Shown here: piece after piece, positions 24,110-32,474 of the stretch | Layout of the letters: each line of letters starts with the position of its first letter | Numbering within the stretch: position 1 is the stretch's first letter | Origin: Nocardioides sp. YR527 | Lineage (GTDB): Bacteria; Actinomycetota; Actinomycetes; Propionibacteriales; Nocardioidaceae | Reading direction: 5' to 3' | DNA length: 64,000 nucleotides | NCBI RefSeq assembly: GCF_900101045.1 | Contig: NZ_FNFN01000003.1 | Span: 496,001-560,000 of the forward strand | Translations under genes and position numbers: made by a program | The notes under the pieces: generated by a model | Told to the model about the DNA's origin: nothing | Seen by the model: the letters and a program-made list of their open reading frames with translations, nothing else | Database searches by the model: none

Positions 24110-24649
24110 TCAGCGCCGCCACCAACGTCGTCTCCGGGGAGGCTGCTCCCGACGTACGTTCTTGGCCGCCTCCACCCGGGCGGCGCGGCGCTCGCGCCAG
24201 GCATCGAGGGTGGCGTCGAGGTCGCGGGGCATGGTGATCAGCGGTGGTCCCTCGGGGGCGCCGTAGCGGGCCGCGATGACCCGCTCGTTGAACTCCTCGA
24301 CGATCCTACGGGCGCCGTCCTCGGTGGTCTGGGTGTCGAGGAGGCCGTCGAGCTCGGCGTCGTCCTTGCGGAGCTGTACCGACCGGGGAAGCACGACGAT
24401 CTGCTCGCGCTCGACGAGCTGCTTGACCCACCAGTCGGGGTCGTGGTCGCGGTCGAGGTTCTTGATCGGCTTGCCGGCGCCGGGCAGGTTATCGAACTCG
24501 CCGCGCTGGATCGACTGCTGCACCTGGAGGTCGACCCACTTGGCCTGGTCCTGGATCCGGGCCGCGGCTGCCGCCTTGCTTGCCGCGTCGGAGAGAGGGG
24601 GCGCCTCCATCTCCGGGCGCTCCTCGGGTCGGTCCTCGCTCGTGGGCAT
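24110..24649 (-). CDS. DUF1992 domain protein
   Basis: 179 residues from ATG 24649, which has a perfect GGAGGTGAT site seven bases upstream; longer upstream starts in the frame have none. The DUF1992 core spans about residues 22-90: KWVDLQVQQSIQRGEFDNLPG and the downstream GKPIKNL and DPDWWVKQLVEREQIV. The domain is found in bacterial and eukaryotic DnaJC28-like proteins without the J domain, where its function is unknown. The C terminus is strongly basic (RREQPPRRRRWWRR), perhaps RNA or DNA binding. It lies downstream of the MFS gene on the same strand (25-bp gap). Confidence 0.85.
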   Translation of the reverse strand: MPTSEDRPEERPEMEAPPLSDAASKAAAAARIQDQAKWVDLQVQQSIQRGEFDNLPGAGKPIKNLDRDHDPDWWVKQLVEREQIVVLPRSVQLRKDDAELDGLLDTQTTEDGARRIVEEFNERVIAARYGAPEGPPLITMPRDLDATLDAWRERRAARVEAAKNVRREQPPRRRRWWRR

Positions 24650-24674
24650 GTGATCACCTCCAGCGCGGGAAAGT

Positions 24675-26114
24675 TTACCCAGCGCTGGTCGTGCGCCGGG
24701 GGAGAAGGAGCAGCAGCCCGGCGACGAGGGCGGTGACACCACAGACCGCCCACACCGTCAGATAGCCCGAGAGCGGCGCGTGCGCCTCGCCGGCGATGGA
24801 CCCGTCCGCGGCGAGCGCGATCGCGAAGACCGCGGAGGCGATGGCGCCGCCGACGGTCTTGGTGGCGTTGGTCATGCCGGTCGCGAAGGCGGTGCGGGAG
24901 GACGGTGCGGCTGCGGCGGCGGCCGCCGGTAGCGAGGCGACCAGGGCACCCGAGCCGAGCCCGACGACGGCCATGTTGAGGAGTCCCTGCCCGGTGGAGT
25001 CGTGGAACGGCAGCCACATCAGGTAGCCCGTGGCGACCAGGAAGCAGGCGACCGCCTGAGCCCGTACGGGACCGAGGAACCGCGTCCACAGCGGCAGGGT
25101 GAAGGCGGAGATCGCCATCGCGATGACGTACTCCGCGATCAGCAGCGACACGAACGATGCGTCGGCGCCCAGCCCGAAGCCGGCCTCGGCGGGATCGGTG
25201 CGCGCGAAGGTCGACAGCGGGATCTGCGCTCCCAGCACCGACATCCCGAACAGGAAGGCGGTCAGCTGGATCGGCCACTGCCCACGCGAGACCAGCAGGC
25301 GTACGTCGATCAGCGGCTCGGTCCTGCCGCCACCGTCCAACGCGGTCTCGATGCGCCAGAACGGGACCAGCGTGAGCAGCCCCAGGACCACCAGACCCCA
25401 GGCGAGGAGAGACCCGGCTCCGAGGACGCGTACGCCGACCAGGCCCGCCATCACCAGGCCGAGCACGAGGGTCAGCACCGCCAGTCCGAGCCAGTCGAAG
25501 GAGCCGCCGCTGGTGCCGGAGTCGGGCTCGATGCCGACGGCGATGACGACGAAGACAGCGGTCACGGCCACGGCCGGGAAGGCCAGGATCGCGGTCATCG
25601 GGAGCACCCCGACGAGCGCGCCGGCGGCGACTGCGCCGATGATCACCGAGAGCTGCAGCGCGCCGACCAGGACACCGGCGGCCTTACGGGTCAGGGCGGT
25701 GTCGCCACCGGTGCGCTTGTGGACGATGGCGACCTCGAGCGGCAGCCAGATGACGTAGGCGCCCTGGATCGACCAGGCGACCAGGAACGAGCCGAAGTCG
25801 GGGGCGACCACCGTCCACCAGGTGGCGAGCGCGGTGATGCCGGTCGCCAGCAGGAGCACCTTCTTGTGACCGATCAGGTCACCGAGTCGGGCGAGCGGCG
25901 GCACGCACAGCGCGGAGACGATCAGCTGCCCGGCCTCGAGCCAGTTGAGATCGGCGTCGGAGACGCCGAGATGGTCGGCGAGATCGGAGAAGATCGGGGT
26001 GTAGTAGCCCTGCAGGATGCCGCTGGCGAACTCGACGGCCACCAGGAAGCCGACGATCACCCAGATTCCACGCGCGGCATGCTCGAGGCCGGTGCGCTGA
26101 CGTTCGGTGGTCAC
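24675..26114 (-). CDS. MFS exporter, DHA2 (14-helix) type
   Basis: 479 residues, start GTG 26114, overlapping the M20 peptidase stop by 4 bp (GTGA). The pattern of about 14 hydrophobic helices and the motif A-like segment RLGDLIGHKKVLLLATG between helices 2 and 3 place it in the drug:proton antiporter-2 branch of the major facilitator superfamily. The region QGYYTPIFSDLADHLGVSDADLNWL is typical of helix 1-2. It probably exports drugs or metabolites from the cytoplasm by proton exchange. Its operon partner is an M20-type peptidase, which suggests a linked peptide or amide substrate, but this is a guess. The substrate is unknown. Confidence 0.9.
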   Translation of the reverse strand: MTTERQRTGLEHAARGIWVIVGFLVAVEFASGILQGYYTPIFSDLADHLGVSDADLNWLEAGQLIVSALCVPPLARLGDLIGHKKVLLLATGITALATWWTVVAPDFGSFLVAWSIQGAYVIWLPLEVAIVHKRTGGDTALTRKAAGVLVGALQLSVIIGAVAAGALVGVLPMTAILAFPAVAVTAVFVVIAVGIEPDSGTSGGSFDWLGLAVLTLVLGLVMAGLVGVRVLGAGSLLAWGLVVLGLLTLVPFWRIETALDGGGRTEPLIDVRLLVSRGQWPIQLTAFLFGMSVLGAQIPLSTFARTDPAEAGFGLGADASFVSLLIAEYVIAMAISAFTLPLWTRFLGPVRAQAVACFLVATGYLMWLPFHDSTGQGLLNMAVVGLGSGALVASLPAAAAAAAPSSRTAFATGMTNATKTVGGAIASAVFAIALAADGSIAGEAHAPLSGYLTVWAVCGVTALVAGLLLLLPRRTTSAG

Positions 26115-27415
26115 AGTGACTCGATCAACCTTCGGTAGAAGCGGATCCCGTCGAGGTAGTCATCGACCCTGATGTTCTCGTCGGCGGCGTGGATGGTGGC
26201 GCGCTGGGCAGCGGTCATCCGGAACGGTGCGAACCGGTAGACCCGGTCGCTGATCTCGTAGAAGAACCGTGAGTCGGTCGCGGCCATGACGGTGTAGGGA
26301 GCCGGCACCGCCTCCGGGAAGACCGCCGCGATGGTGTCGGTGACCAGCGAGAACGCCTCGTCACGGGGCGAGATCGGCGACGGCTCCCCGGCCCGGACGA
26401 CCTCGATCTCGACGTGCTTGTCGGAGATCGCGGCACGCAGCCGCTCGACGACCTCGGCGACCGTCTCGCCGACCATGATCCGCAGGTTGACCCCGGCCGA
26501 GGCGGCCGAGGCGATGACGTTGGCCGCCGGGCTGCCCTCGAGCGTCGTGATTGCCACGGTGGTGCGGGTCAGTGCGGCCGGCTCGGGTCCGAGCCGGGTC
26601 AGCAGCCTGGCCAGCGCGGGCGTCAGCCGGCCGGCGTTGGCCAGCACGGGTCGCATGGGCCTGGCCGCGTAAGGGGCGATCCGCTCGAACATCTCGACCG
26701 TCGGCGCCGGCAGCCCGACCGGCATCGACATCCGGTCGAGCCGGGTGATCGCGCGCGCCAGCCGCGCCGTCGGGCCGTTCTGGCGTGGGGTGGAGGAGTG
26801 GCCGCCGTCGCCGGTCACCTTCAGGCGTACGTCGGTGGTGCCCTTCTCGGCGACGCCGACGACCCCGATCGGCGCCGCGACGCCCGGGAAGGCGTCGAAC
26901 GCGACCGCCCCGCCCTCGTCGAGCACGAACCACGGCTTGACCCCCTGGCTCCGGAGCTCCTCGACAGCCGCCCGTGCGGCCGCGCCGGTCGTCTCCTCGT
27001 CGGAGCCGAACGACAACCAGACGTCGTACGCAGGCGCGAACCCGTCCGCGAGGAGCCCCTCGACCGCCGCGCAGATCGCCACGAGCTGACCCTTGTCGTC
27101 GAGCGTGCCGCGCCCGTGGATCACCCCGTCGACGATCTCGCCGCCGAACGGGTCGTGGCTCCAGACGCCTGCGATCGGGACGACGTCCTGGTGGGCCATC
27201 AGCACGACCGGCTTCTCGGCGGAGGCGCCGGGCCAGCGGAAGAGGAGGCCGTGCTCGCCTACCGGAGTGAGGTCGAGGTTCGCATGCAGCAGCGGGAAGT
27301 GTTCACGCAGTGCCTCGTGGAGCTGCTCGAACGCCTGGGTCTCCGCACCTGAGCCGTCGTTGACGGTCGGGGCCCGAAGTGCGGCCTGAAGAGCGGCGAC
27401 GGGGTCGAGTGTCAT
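26111..27415 (-). CDS. M20-family metallopeptidase
   Basis: 434 residues, ATG 27415. Zinc-dependent exopeptidase fold: MAHQDVVPI (zinc-binding His and catalytic-side Asp), GRGTLDDKGQLVAI (bridging Asp), SDEETTG (catalytic Glu-Glu pair) and a dimerisation insert starting around TTDVRLKVTGDGGHSSTP, where GGHSSTP is typical of the carboxypeptidase PM20D1/DapE-like branch. The protein has no signal peptide, so it acts in the cytoplasm on peptides, N-acyl amino acids or related amides. It is cotranscribed with the downstream MFS exporter, whose start overlaps its stop. Substrate specificity is not predictable from sequence. Confidence 0.92.
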   Translation of the reverse strand: MTLDPVAALQAALRAPTVNDGSGAETQAFEQLHEALREHFPLLHANLDLTPVGEHGLLFRWPGASAEKPVVLMAHQDVVPIAGVWSHDPFGGEIVDGVIHGRGTLDDKGQLVAICAAVEGLLADGFAPAYDVWLSFGSDEETTGAAARAAVEELRSQGVKPWFVLDEGGAVAFDAFPGVAAPIGVVGVAEKGTTDVRLKVTGDGGHSSTPRQNGPTARLARAITRLDRMSMPVGLPAPTVEMFERIAPYAARPMRPVLANAGRLTPALARLLTRLGPEPAALTRTTVAITTLEGSPAANVIASAASAGVNLRIMVGETVAEVVERLRAAISDKHVEIEVVRAGEPSPISPRDEAFSLVTDTIAAVFPEAVPAPYTVMAATDSRFFYEISDRVYRFAPFRMTAAQRATIHAADENIRVDDYLDGIRFYRRLIESL

Positions 27416-27468
27416 GGTCGAAACCTAACCCCACAGGGGTGCCCGGGATCACCCTGACGGCGAGTCCG

Positions 27469-28758
27469 TCACCAGTTTGTGGCGCTCCCGGGCAGCCTCA
27501 CGTCGCGCGGGTGGATGACGTAGGTGATCCCGTCGGTCGAGGTCTGCCACACCCGCTCGAAGTTCTCGCGGGTGTAGACGTTACGCACCTCGTCGTTGGA
27601 GGGGTGGTTGGCGTCGTAGACGATCGGGTCGCCCTCGGCGGTGAAGCCGCCGATGACGAGCAGGTGGCCGTCGGTGCCGTAGCCCGCCTCCGGCATCTCC
27701 TCGAGCTCCCAGTTGGCGGAGACGACCAGCGGGAAGCCGGCGGCGACCAGGGTCTCGGCCTCGGCCAGTGAGCGCAGTCGGGTCACGAAACCGTCCAGGC
27801 CCCAGCGGCCGGCGTAGGCGGTGTTGAACGGCCAGTTGCCGGCGCCCTCGTAGGCGTAGTCCCAGGTGTTGATCGCGGCGTAGGCGACCTGCGGGTCACC
27901 GTTGGGGGCCTCGATGCCCTCCAGCTCGCTCGCCGGGACCTCGTGGCCCCAGTGGTACTGCACCATCGTCGTCGAGGTCGGTGAGCACCAGACCTGGCCG
28001 CCGCCGCCGAACTCCGGGTATTCGCCACGGTGGATGTTCTGGCTGAACGGCGGGACACCGAGGTCGATCGCGTCGTCGAGGGTCGGCGTGCTGGTGCCGG
28101 GGTGGGCGGAGTCGGGCAGGTATTCGTTCGTCAGCGTCGAGACCGTTCGCAGGCTGGGGGAGACGGCCGCGCCCTCGGGCCGCAGCAGGGTTACCCGGGT
28201 CTGGAACGCCTCGGGCTCCTTGCCGGTCCGGGCGACGTACGTGTCCGTGTAGAGCCCCGCGTCGGTGTCGCTCTGGCCCTCGACGGAGGTGCGGTGGATG
28301 TCGCCGGCCGCGAAGTCGTCGCCGGCCGTCCATCGACCCATCACGAACCACTTCGTCCAGGTGCCGTCCGCCTTCCGGCCACGGAACCGGATCTCGGCCC
28401 AGGTGCCGGTCGGTGTGTCGACGTCCCACGAGGTGACCGACTCGTCGATCGGGTACCCGGTCTTGACCACGGGCGAGGTCCAGGTGCCGTACTCGTAGGT
28501 CTTGGCCGTGCCGTCGCCGAAGGGGTCGGTGTAGGCCGTCGTCTCGCTGCCGCGGCCGATCCGGAGGGTGCCGTGCCGGTCCGGGCGCAGGTTGCTCGAC
28601 CTGCCCTTCGCGAAGTCTTCGATGCTGTTCCACCGGGTGAGGGTGATATCGGTCGACTGGGTCTCGGGCTCGGCCGCGTGGACCGGAGTCGTGGGGAGGA
28701 CCAGGATGGTCGCTGCGGCGAGGGCGGCAACGTACGCGAGGCGAGACCGTGGGCTCAT
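27469..28758 (-). CDS. Secreted C39-like cysteine peptidase
   Basis: 429 residues, ATG 28758 in front of a signal peptide (MSPRSRLAYVAALAAATIL, cleavage after VHAA near residue 29). A beta-sandwich-like N-terminal half is followed by a papain-like C39_2 domain: catalytic Cys in VWCSPTST (about 257), a His in DGHLLVIGGF and the Asp/Asn segment VYDANHP. It is predicted to be secreted and to cleave peptides outside the cell; the N-terminal half resembles carbohydrate- or surface-binding beta domains. No ABC transporter is adjacent, so it is not a bacteriocin leader peptidase. The start is divergent from the GTPase gene, 73 bp away. Confidence 0.85.
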   Translation of the reverse strand: MSPRSRLAYVAALAAATILVLPTTPVHAAEPETQSTDITLTRWNSIEDFAKGRSSNLRPDRHGTLRIGRGSETTAYTDPFGDGTAKTYEYGTWTSPVVKTGYPIDESVTSWDVDTPTGTWAEIRFRGRKADGTWTKWFVMGRWTAGDDFAAGDIHRTSVEGQSDTDAGLYTDTYVARTGKEPEAFQTRVTLLRPEGAAVSPSLRTVSTLTNEYLPDSAHPGTSTPTLDDAIDLGVPPFSQNIHRGEYPEFGGGGQVWCSPTSTTMVQYHWGHEVPASELEGIEAPNGDPQVAYAAINTWDYAYEGAGNWPFNTAYAGRWGLDGFVTRLRSLAEAETLVAAGFPLVVSANWELEEMPEAGYGTDGHLLVIGGFTAEGDPIVYDANHPSNDEVRNVYTRENFERVWQTSTDGITYVIHPRDVRLPGSATNW

Positions 28759-28831
28759 GTCGGAACGCTATTCCTCCTCGAAGCGCGCGGCCACGACAAT
28801 TAGTCGGTGCCGGCTGGCATTCTTGGTCGAC

Positions 28832-29980
28832 GTGAACAACTTCGCATCCGACGGCTGGTTCAAGGACGAGTTCCACAAGAGGTATTCCGAGTCGGCCAAG
28901 GAGATCGGCCGGTTCAACCTCGCCGTCTTCGGCAAGACCGGGGTCGGCAAGTCAACGCTGGTCAATGCGGTCTTCGGGGCGGAGGTGGCCAGGACCGGGA
29001 TCGGCGAGCCGGTGACCAAGGAGTCGACGCTCTACCTGCACACCAGCGGGTTCTTCGGGCTGCTCGACACCCAGGGCCTGGAGATCGGCGTCGAGGGCGA
29101 CCGGGTGATCAAGGATCTGGCCAAGCTGATCTCCGAGCGGCGTCGCAAGCCGCAGTCCGAGCAGATCCACGTCGCCTGGTATGCCGTACGTTTCGCCGAC
29201 CGCCGCTTCGAGGACACCGAGGCCGCGTTCATCCAGAAGCTCGCCGACCTGGGGCTACCGGTCGTGCTGGTCATGACCCAGGTGCCGACCTCGCCGACCG
29301 GTGCCTACCACCCGGACGCGGTCGAGTTCGCCCAGCAGATCGACGCGCGCGGGCTGCCGGTGCACGGCGCCCGCGTCTACCTGACCAACGCGAAGGCCGA
29401 CGACTTCTCCGGCCAGCAGGTCCACGGCCTGCAGGAGCTCGTCGATGCCACCTTTCGATGCGCGCCTGCAGGCGTCGAGGAGGCCCTCATCGCGGCGCAG
29501 AGGGTGGATCTCAAGCGGAAGCAGGAGCAGGCGAACACCGTGATCGCGGGTGCCGCGACCGCGGCCGGGGCGGCCGGCGCCACCCCGATCCCGTTCTCCG
29601 ACGCGGTCGTCCTGGTGCCGATCCAGCTCGGGATGATGGCGCGCATCTCGGCGATCTACGGCATCGAGGTGGACAAGGCTGCCATGGCCTCGATCGCGGC
29701 CACCGCGGCGGCCACCCAGGCCGGCCGCTCCGTCGCCGGCAACCTGCTCAAGATGATCCCCGGGTTCGGCACCGTCGGGGGTGGCGCGATCAACGCCACC
29801 GTCGCCGCGGGCTTCACCGGTGCCATCGGCGCCGCCTGGTCGGCCGTCTGCGTCAAGCTCGGCGAGGGCAAGCTGCGCGGCGTCAACGGCGCCCTGGACA
29901 CCGAGAGCATCAGGTCGCTCTTCCTCGACGAGCTGAAGAACCAGATCTCGAGGCTGAAGCTCCACGGCAAGGAGAAGTGA
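28832..29980 (+). CDS. Era-like GTPase with C-terminal DUF697
   Basis: 382 residues, taken from GTG 28832 (in-frame TTG at 28823 is another choice; neither has a strong ribosome site). The GTPase domain shows G1 GKTGVGKS (34-41), G3 DTQG at 79-82 and G4 TNAKAD around 184, where the canonical NKxD is split by an Ala. The C-terminal half contains DUF697-like hydrophobic segments with IAGAATAAGAAGATPIPFSD and the adjacent hydrophobic stretch, so it may associate with the membrane. Related proteins act in stress or cell-envelope processes but their roles are poorly known. It stands alone, with a palindromic element directly behind it. Confidence 0.85.
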   Translation: MNNFASDGWFKDEFHKRYSESAKEIGRFNLAVFGKTGVGKSTLVNAVFGAEVARTGIGEPVTKESTLYLHTSGFFGLLDTQGLEIGVEGDRVIKDLAKLISERRRKPQSEQIHVAWYAVRFADRRFEDTEAAFIQKLADLGLPVVLVMTQVPTSPTGAYHPDAVEFAQQIDARGLPVHGARVYLTNAKADDFSGQQVHGLQELVDATFRCAPAGVEEALIAAQRVDLKRKQEQANTVIAGAATAAGAAGATPIPFSDAVVLVPIQLGMMARISAIYGIEVDKAAMASIAATAAATQAGRSVAGNLLKMIPGFGTVGGGAINATVAAGFTGAIGAAWSAVCVKLGEGKLRGVNGALDTESIRSLFLDELKNQISRLKLHGKEK

Positions 29981-29997
29981 GCCGGGCGGTTCCTTGG

Positions 29998-30073
29998 TCA
30001 AGGTATGCAGCTGAAGGCACGGTTCCCGCGCGGAGGTCCGCCGGGGAAGTGTGCTCTCGCCTGCATACCTTGA
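29998..30073. repeat. Dispersed palindromic element, copy 1
   Basis: A 76-bp element bounded by perfect 13-bp arms TCAAGGTATGCAG (29998-30010) and CTGCATACCTTGA (30061-30073). Its interior TTCCCGCGCGGAGGTCCGCC is partly self-complementary. A second copy, in opposite orientation by its best alignment, lies at 55141-55212 with about three-quarters identity. It fills the convergent gap between the GTPase and HxlR genes and may act as a terminator. It is not a known mobile element that I recognise. Confidence 0.65.
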
Positions 30074-30085
30074 CGGAGGAACAGC

Positions 30086-30574
30086 TCACCCCGCCATCGC
30101 CGCTTCGTACGCCGCGGCGAGCTGCTCGCTCGCCCGCGGGGCGTCCGGGTCGGGCCGCGGCGTGCCCAGGTGGAGCTCGCGCAGCTCGTCCGTAAAGGAC
30201 GCCACCATCTCGGGACCGGCATCGCGCAGCAGCTCGGCCCGGACCCGGAGCTGCCGGGTGCCGTCGCGGTGGGCGAGACCCCAGTTGCCGAGCGCGACCA
30301 TGATCGGCAGCGTCTGGATGCCTGCCTCGGTCAGTGCGTAGGCCGCCTTCTGGCCGCGGCCGGCCTGCTCCTTGGTGAGCAGCCCGCCCTCGACGAGCTT
30401 CTTCAGCCGGCTGCTGAGGATGTTGGAGGCGATGCCCTCCTCGGAGCTGCCGAGCAGCTCGCGGAAGTGGCGACGGTTCCCGAACATCACGTCGCGCAGC
30501 ACGATCACCGACCAGGGGTCCCCGAAGACCTCCACGGCTGCGTTGATCGGGCACCCCGATCTGGGCTCGCTCAC
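30086..30574 (-). CDS. HxlR-family transcriptional regulator
   Basis: 162 residues from GTG 30574, chosen because AGGAG stands eight bases upstream; the longer ATG start at 30613 lacks a ribosome site and would extend into the operator region. It has the winged helix of the HxlR family: CPINAAVEVFGDPWSVIVLRD near the N terminus, FRELLGSSEEGIASNILSSR as the recognition part and the wing LTKEQAG. A Cys (CPI) near residue 9 is conserved in many relatives and sometimes senses oxidants. It is divergent from two DHFR-like genes and two matching dyads lie between them, so it very likely controls both itself and that operon. Confidence 0.92.
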   Translation of the reverse strand: MSEPRSGCPINAAVEVFGDPWSVIVLRDVMFGNRRHFRELLGSSEEGIASNILSSRLKKLVEGGLLTKEQAGRGQKAAYALTEAGIQTLPIMVALGNWGLAHRDGTRQLRVRAELLRDAGPEMVASFTDELRELHLGTPRPDPDAPRASEQLAAAYEAAMAG

Positions 30575-30598
30575 TCGGCGTCTCCTGCTGAAAATAGT

Positions 30599-30658
30599 GG
30601 TTGCAATCTGCAATCGGGGAGTCTACCCTCGACGCCAGTGATTGCAAAGTGCAATCAC
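30599..30658. promoter_or_regulatory. Two TTGCA..TGCAA operators for the HxlR regulator
   Basis: GTGATTGCAAAGTGCAATCAC (9-bp arms, 3-base centre) at 30638-30658, and GGTTGCA-ATC-TGCAATC at 30599-30615 with one mismatch. Centres are about 41 bp apart, close to four helical turns. They occupy the divergent promoter between the HxlR gene and the DHFR-like operon. Confidence 0.75.
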
Positions 30659-30679
30659 TCTGATTCGAGGGAGATCGAC

Positions 30680-31345
30680 ATGTCACGCGTACGTGCTCAC
30701 ACCATCGGCGTCTCGCTGGACGGCTTCGCCACCGGCGACGGTCAGAGCCTGGAGGCGCCGTTCGGCCACGCCGGCATGCGGCTGATGGAGTGGTTCTTCC
30801 CGACCAGGACCTTCCAGAGCGCGTCCGGACACCGGGAGCGGATGGAGGTCGACGCGGCCGCCGACGCCGACGACGCGTTCGCCGCCAGGTCCTGGGAGGG
30901 GATCGGCGCCGAGATCATGGGCGCCGGCAAGTTCGGTCCGCCGGGATGGCAGGACGACGCCGACTGGACCGGCTGGTGGGGTGAGGAGCCGCCGTTCCAC
31001 ACGCCGACCTACGTGCTGACCCATCAGCCCCGCGAGTCGATCGAGATGAAGGGCGGCACCGTCTTCCACTTCCGCAACGCGCCCATCGAGGAGGTGCTGG
31101 CCGAGGCGAAGCAGGCTGCCGCAGGCCAGGACGTACGCATCGGCGGCGGCCCGTCCTCGCTCCGGGACTTCCTGGCGGCCGGCCTCGTCGACCACCTGCA
31201 CGTCGCGGTCGTCCCGATCATCCTCGGCCGTGGCGTACGGCTGTGGGACGGGCTGGAGGCACTCGAGGACGGCTACGACGTCGCCTCGACCACGACCCCG
31301 AGCGGCGTCACCCACATCACCTTCGACCGGAAGCAGGTGGCGTGA
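30680..31345 (+). CDS. Dihydrofolate reductase-like (RibD C-terminal) reductase 1
   Basis: 221 residues from ATG 30680 with GAGGGAG upstream. DHFR/RibD-C fold: the N-terminal strand HTIGVSLDGFATG, the nucleotide-binding region with GGTVFHF and the IGGGPSSLRDFLAAGLVDHL segment that shapes the NADPH site, then a C-terminal TFDRK. This family contains riboflavin-type pyrimidine reductases and many dihydrofolate reductase-like oxidoreductases of unknown substrate; it is not a true FolA because the folate pocket residues are absent by eye. First gene of a two-gene operon under HxlR control; the next gene overlaps its stop. Confidence 0.85.
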   Translation: MSRVRAHTIGVSLDGFATGDGQSLEAPFGHAGMRLMEWFFPTRTFQSASGHRERMEVDAAADADDAFAARSWEGIGAEIMGAGKFGPPGWQDDADWTGWWGEEPPFHTPTYVLTHQPRESIEMKGGTVFHFRNAPIEEVLAEAKQAAAGQDVRIGGGPSSLRDFLAAGLVDHLHVAVVPIILGRGVRLWDGLEALEDGYDVASTTTPSGVTHITFDRKQVA

Positions 31346-31875
31346 TGAGCGGGAAGGTGCTGTGGCACTTCTCGATGTCGCTCGACGGCTTCGTCGACGG
31401 GACCGAGCCGGGGATGGCGTGGTTGAGCGATGTCACCGGGAAGCCCGGGGTCGAGGAGGTGTACTCCTCACAGCTCGGCGCCGTCCTGGGCGGCCGCAAC
31501 GGTCACGACGCCTACCCCGACGCGATGCCCTACGGCGACTGGGAGGGCCCGGTCTTCATCCTCACCCACCATCCCGAGGACGCCCGGCCGCAGGAGCACG
31601 TCACCTTCCTCAGCTGCGACGTCGGGGAGGCGCTGCGGATCGCGGTCGAGGCCGCCGACGGGAAGAACGTCGAGGTCCACTCCGCCGACATCGGCCGCCA
31701 GCTCCTGGAACGGGGTCTGATCGACCAGATCGAGCTGCACATCGCACCGGTCCTGCTGGGCGACGGCATCCGCCTCTACGACAACCCCGGCGGGGCGCCG
31801 ATCAAGCTGCACAACCTGATCGGCGACGATCCGCACCTGGAGGTCGACCTCCGCTACGCGCCGGTGCGTCCGTGA
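31345..31875 (+). CDS. Dihydrofolate reductase-like (RibD C-terminal) reductase 2
   Basis: 176 residues, ATG 31345 sharing one base with the preceding stop (TGATG), so translationally coupled. Same fold as its neighbour: WHFSMSLDGFVDG at the N terminus, GPVFILTHHP, the ADIGRQLLERGLIDQIELH segment and GDGIRLYDN. It is likely an NADPH-dependent reductase of unknown substrate, perhaps a heteromeric or sequential partner of the first. The similarity to the first protein is modest, so the pair is an old duplication or a recruited partner. Controlled with it by the HxlR regulator. Confidence 0.85.
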   Translation: MSGKVLWHFSMSLDGFVDGTEPGMAWLSDVTGKPGVEEVYSSQLGAVLGGRNGHDAYPDAMPYGDWEGPVFILTHHPEDARPQEHVTFLSCDVGEALRIAVEAADGKNVEVHSADIGRQLLERGLIDQIELHIAPVLLGDGIRLYDNPGGAPIKLHNLIGDDPHLEVDLRYAPVRP

Positions 31876-31894
31876 CGCTCCGGGGTCGGCGGGT

Positions 31895-32323
31895 TCAGAC
31901 CTGGCAACCAGCTGCGCGAGCGACGGCGAAGGGGTAGGACTGCGCCGGGCCGGTGCCGTAGTAGTACGGCGAGCACAGGTAGGCCCAGGTCCTGGGGCCG
32001 ACGATGCCGTCCACCGCCACCGAGGAGTCCCAGTAGCGCCACGAGGTCTGGCGCGAGATCACGGCCTGCCGCGTCAGTGAGCCGTACTGCCCGTCCACCG
32101 CCAGGTTGATGCCGGGCTGCCAGTTGAGCAGCGTCTGGATGTACCTGACGCAGGTGCCGTTGCCGCCGTAGGAGTAGTTGTACGACGTGCAGGTCGCGGC
32201 GTGAGCCGGCGTCGGGGCAGCAATGCTGGTGACGGCCGCGCCGGTGATCGCGATGAGGGTCGCGGAAACGATGCCGGCGATCCGCCGCTTCCACGTGCGC
32301 GGGACGGTGCTGGTGGCTGACAT
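31895..32323 (-). CDS. Secreted peptidoglycan-binding-like protein
   Basis: 142 residues from ATG 32323, with AGGAG seven bases upstream; longer in-frame starts have no ribosome site. It has a signal peptide (MSATSTVPRTWKRRIAGIVS, cleavage after AHAA near residue 40) and one PG_binding_1-like repeat region: CVRYIQTLLNWQPG, VDGQYGSLTRQAVISRQ, VDGIVGPRTW. Four Cys residues could make disulfides. It lacks a catalytic domain, so it may bind cell wall alone or act as a partner of an autolysin. It ends 20 bp from the convergent DHFR-like gene and has no operon partner. Confidence 0.85.
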   Translation of the reverse strand: MSATSTVPRTWKRRIAGIVSATLIAITGAAVTSIAAPTPAHAATCTSYNYSYGGNGTCVRYIQTLLNWQPGINLAVDGQYGSLTRQAVISRQTSWRYWDSSVAVDGIVGPRTWAYLCSPYYYGTGPAQSYPFAVARAAGCQV

Positions 32324-32474
32324 GTTCTCTCCTGGGTGCTTGCGGGGGTGATCGTGCGAGGGCGTCGGCTTCGCACCGACGTCTCGACGCGTCACGCTAG
32401 ATGCCGCCCACCCGGGCCGGTATCCAACGAATCCGCGGAAACGAGCCCGGGTCCGGGGTCGCTAGGGTGCGGGA

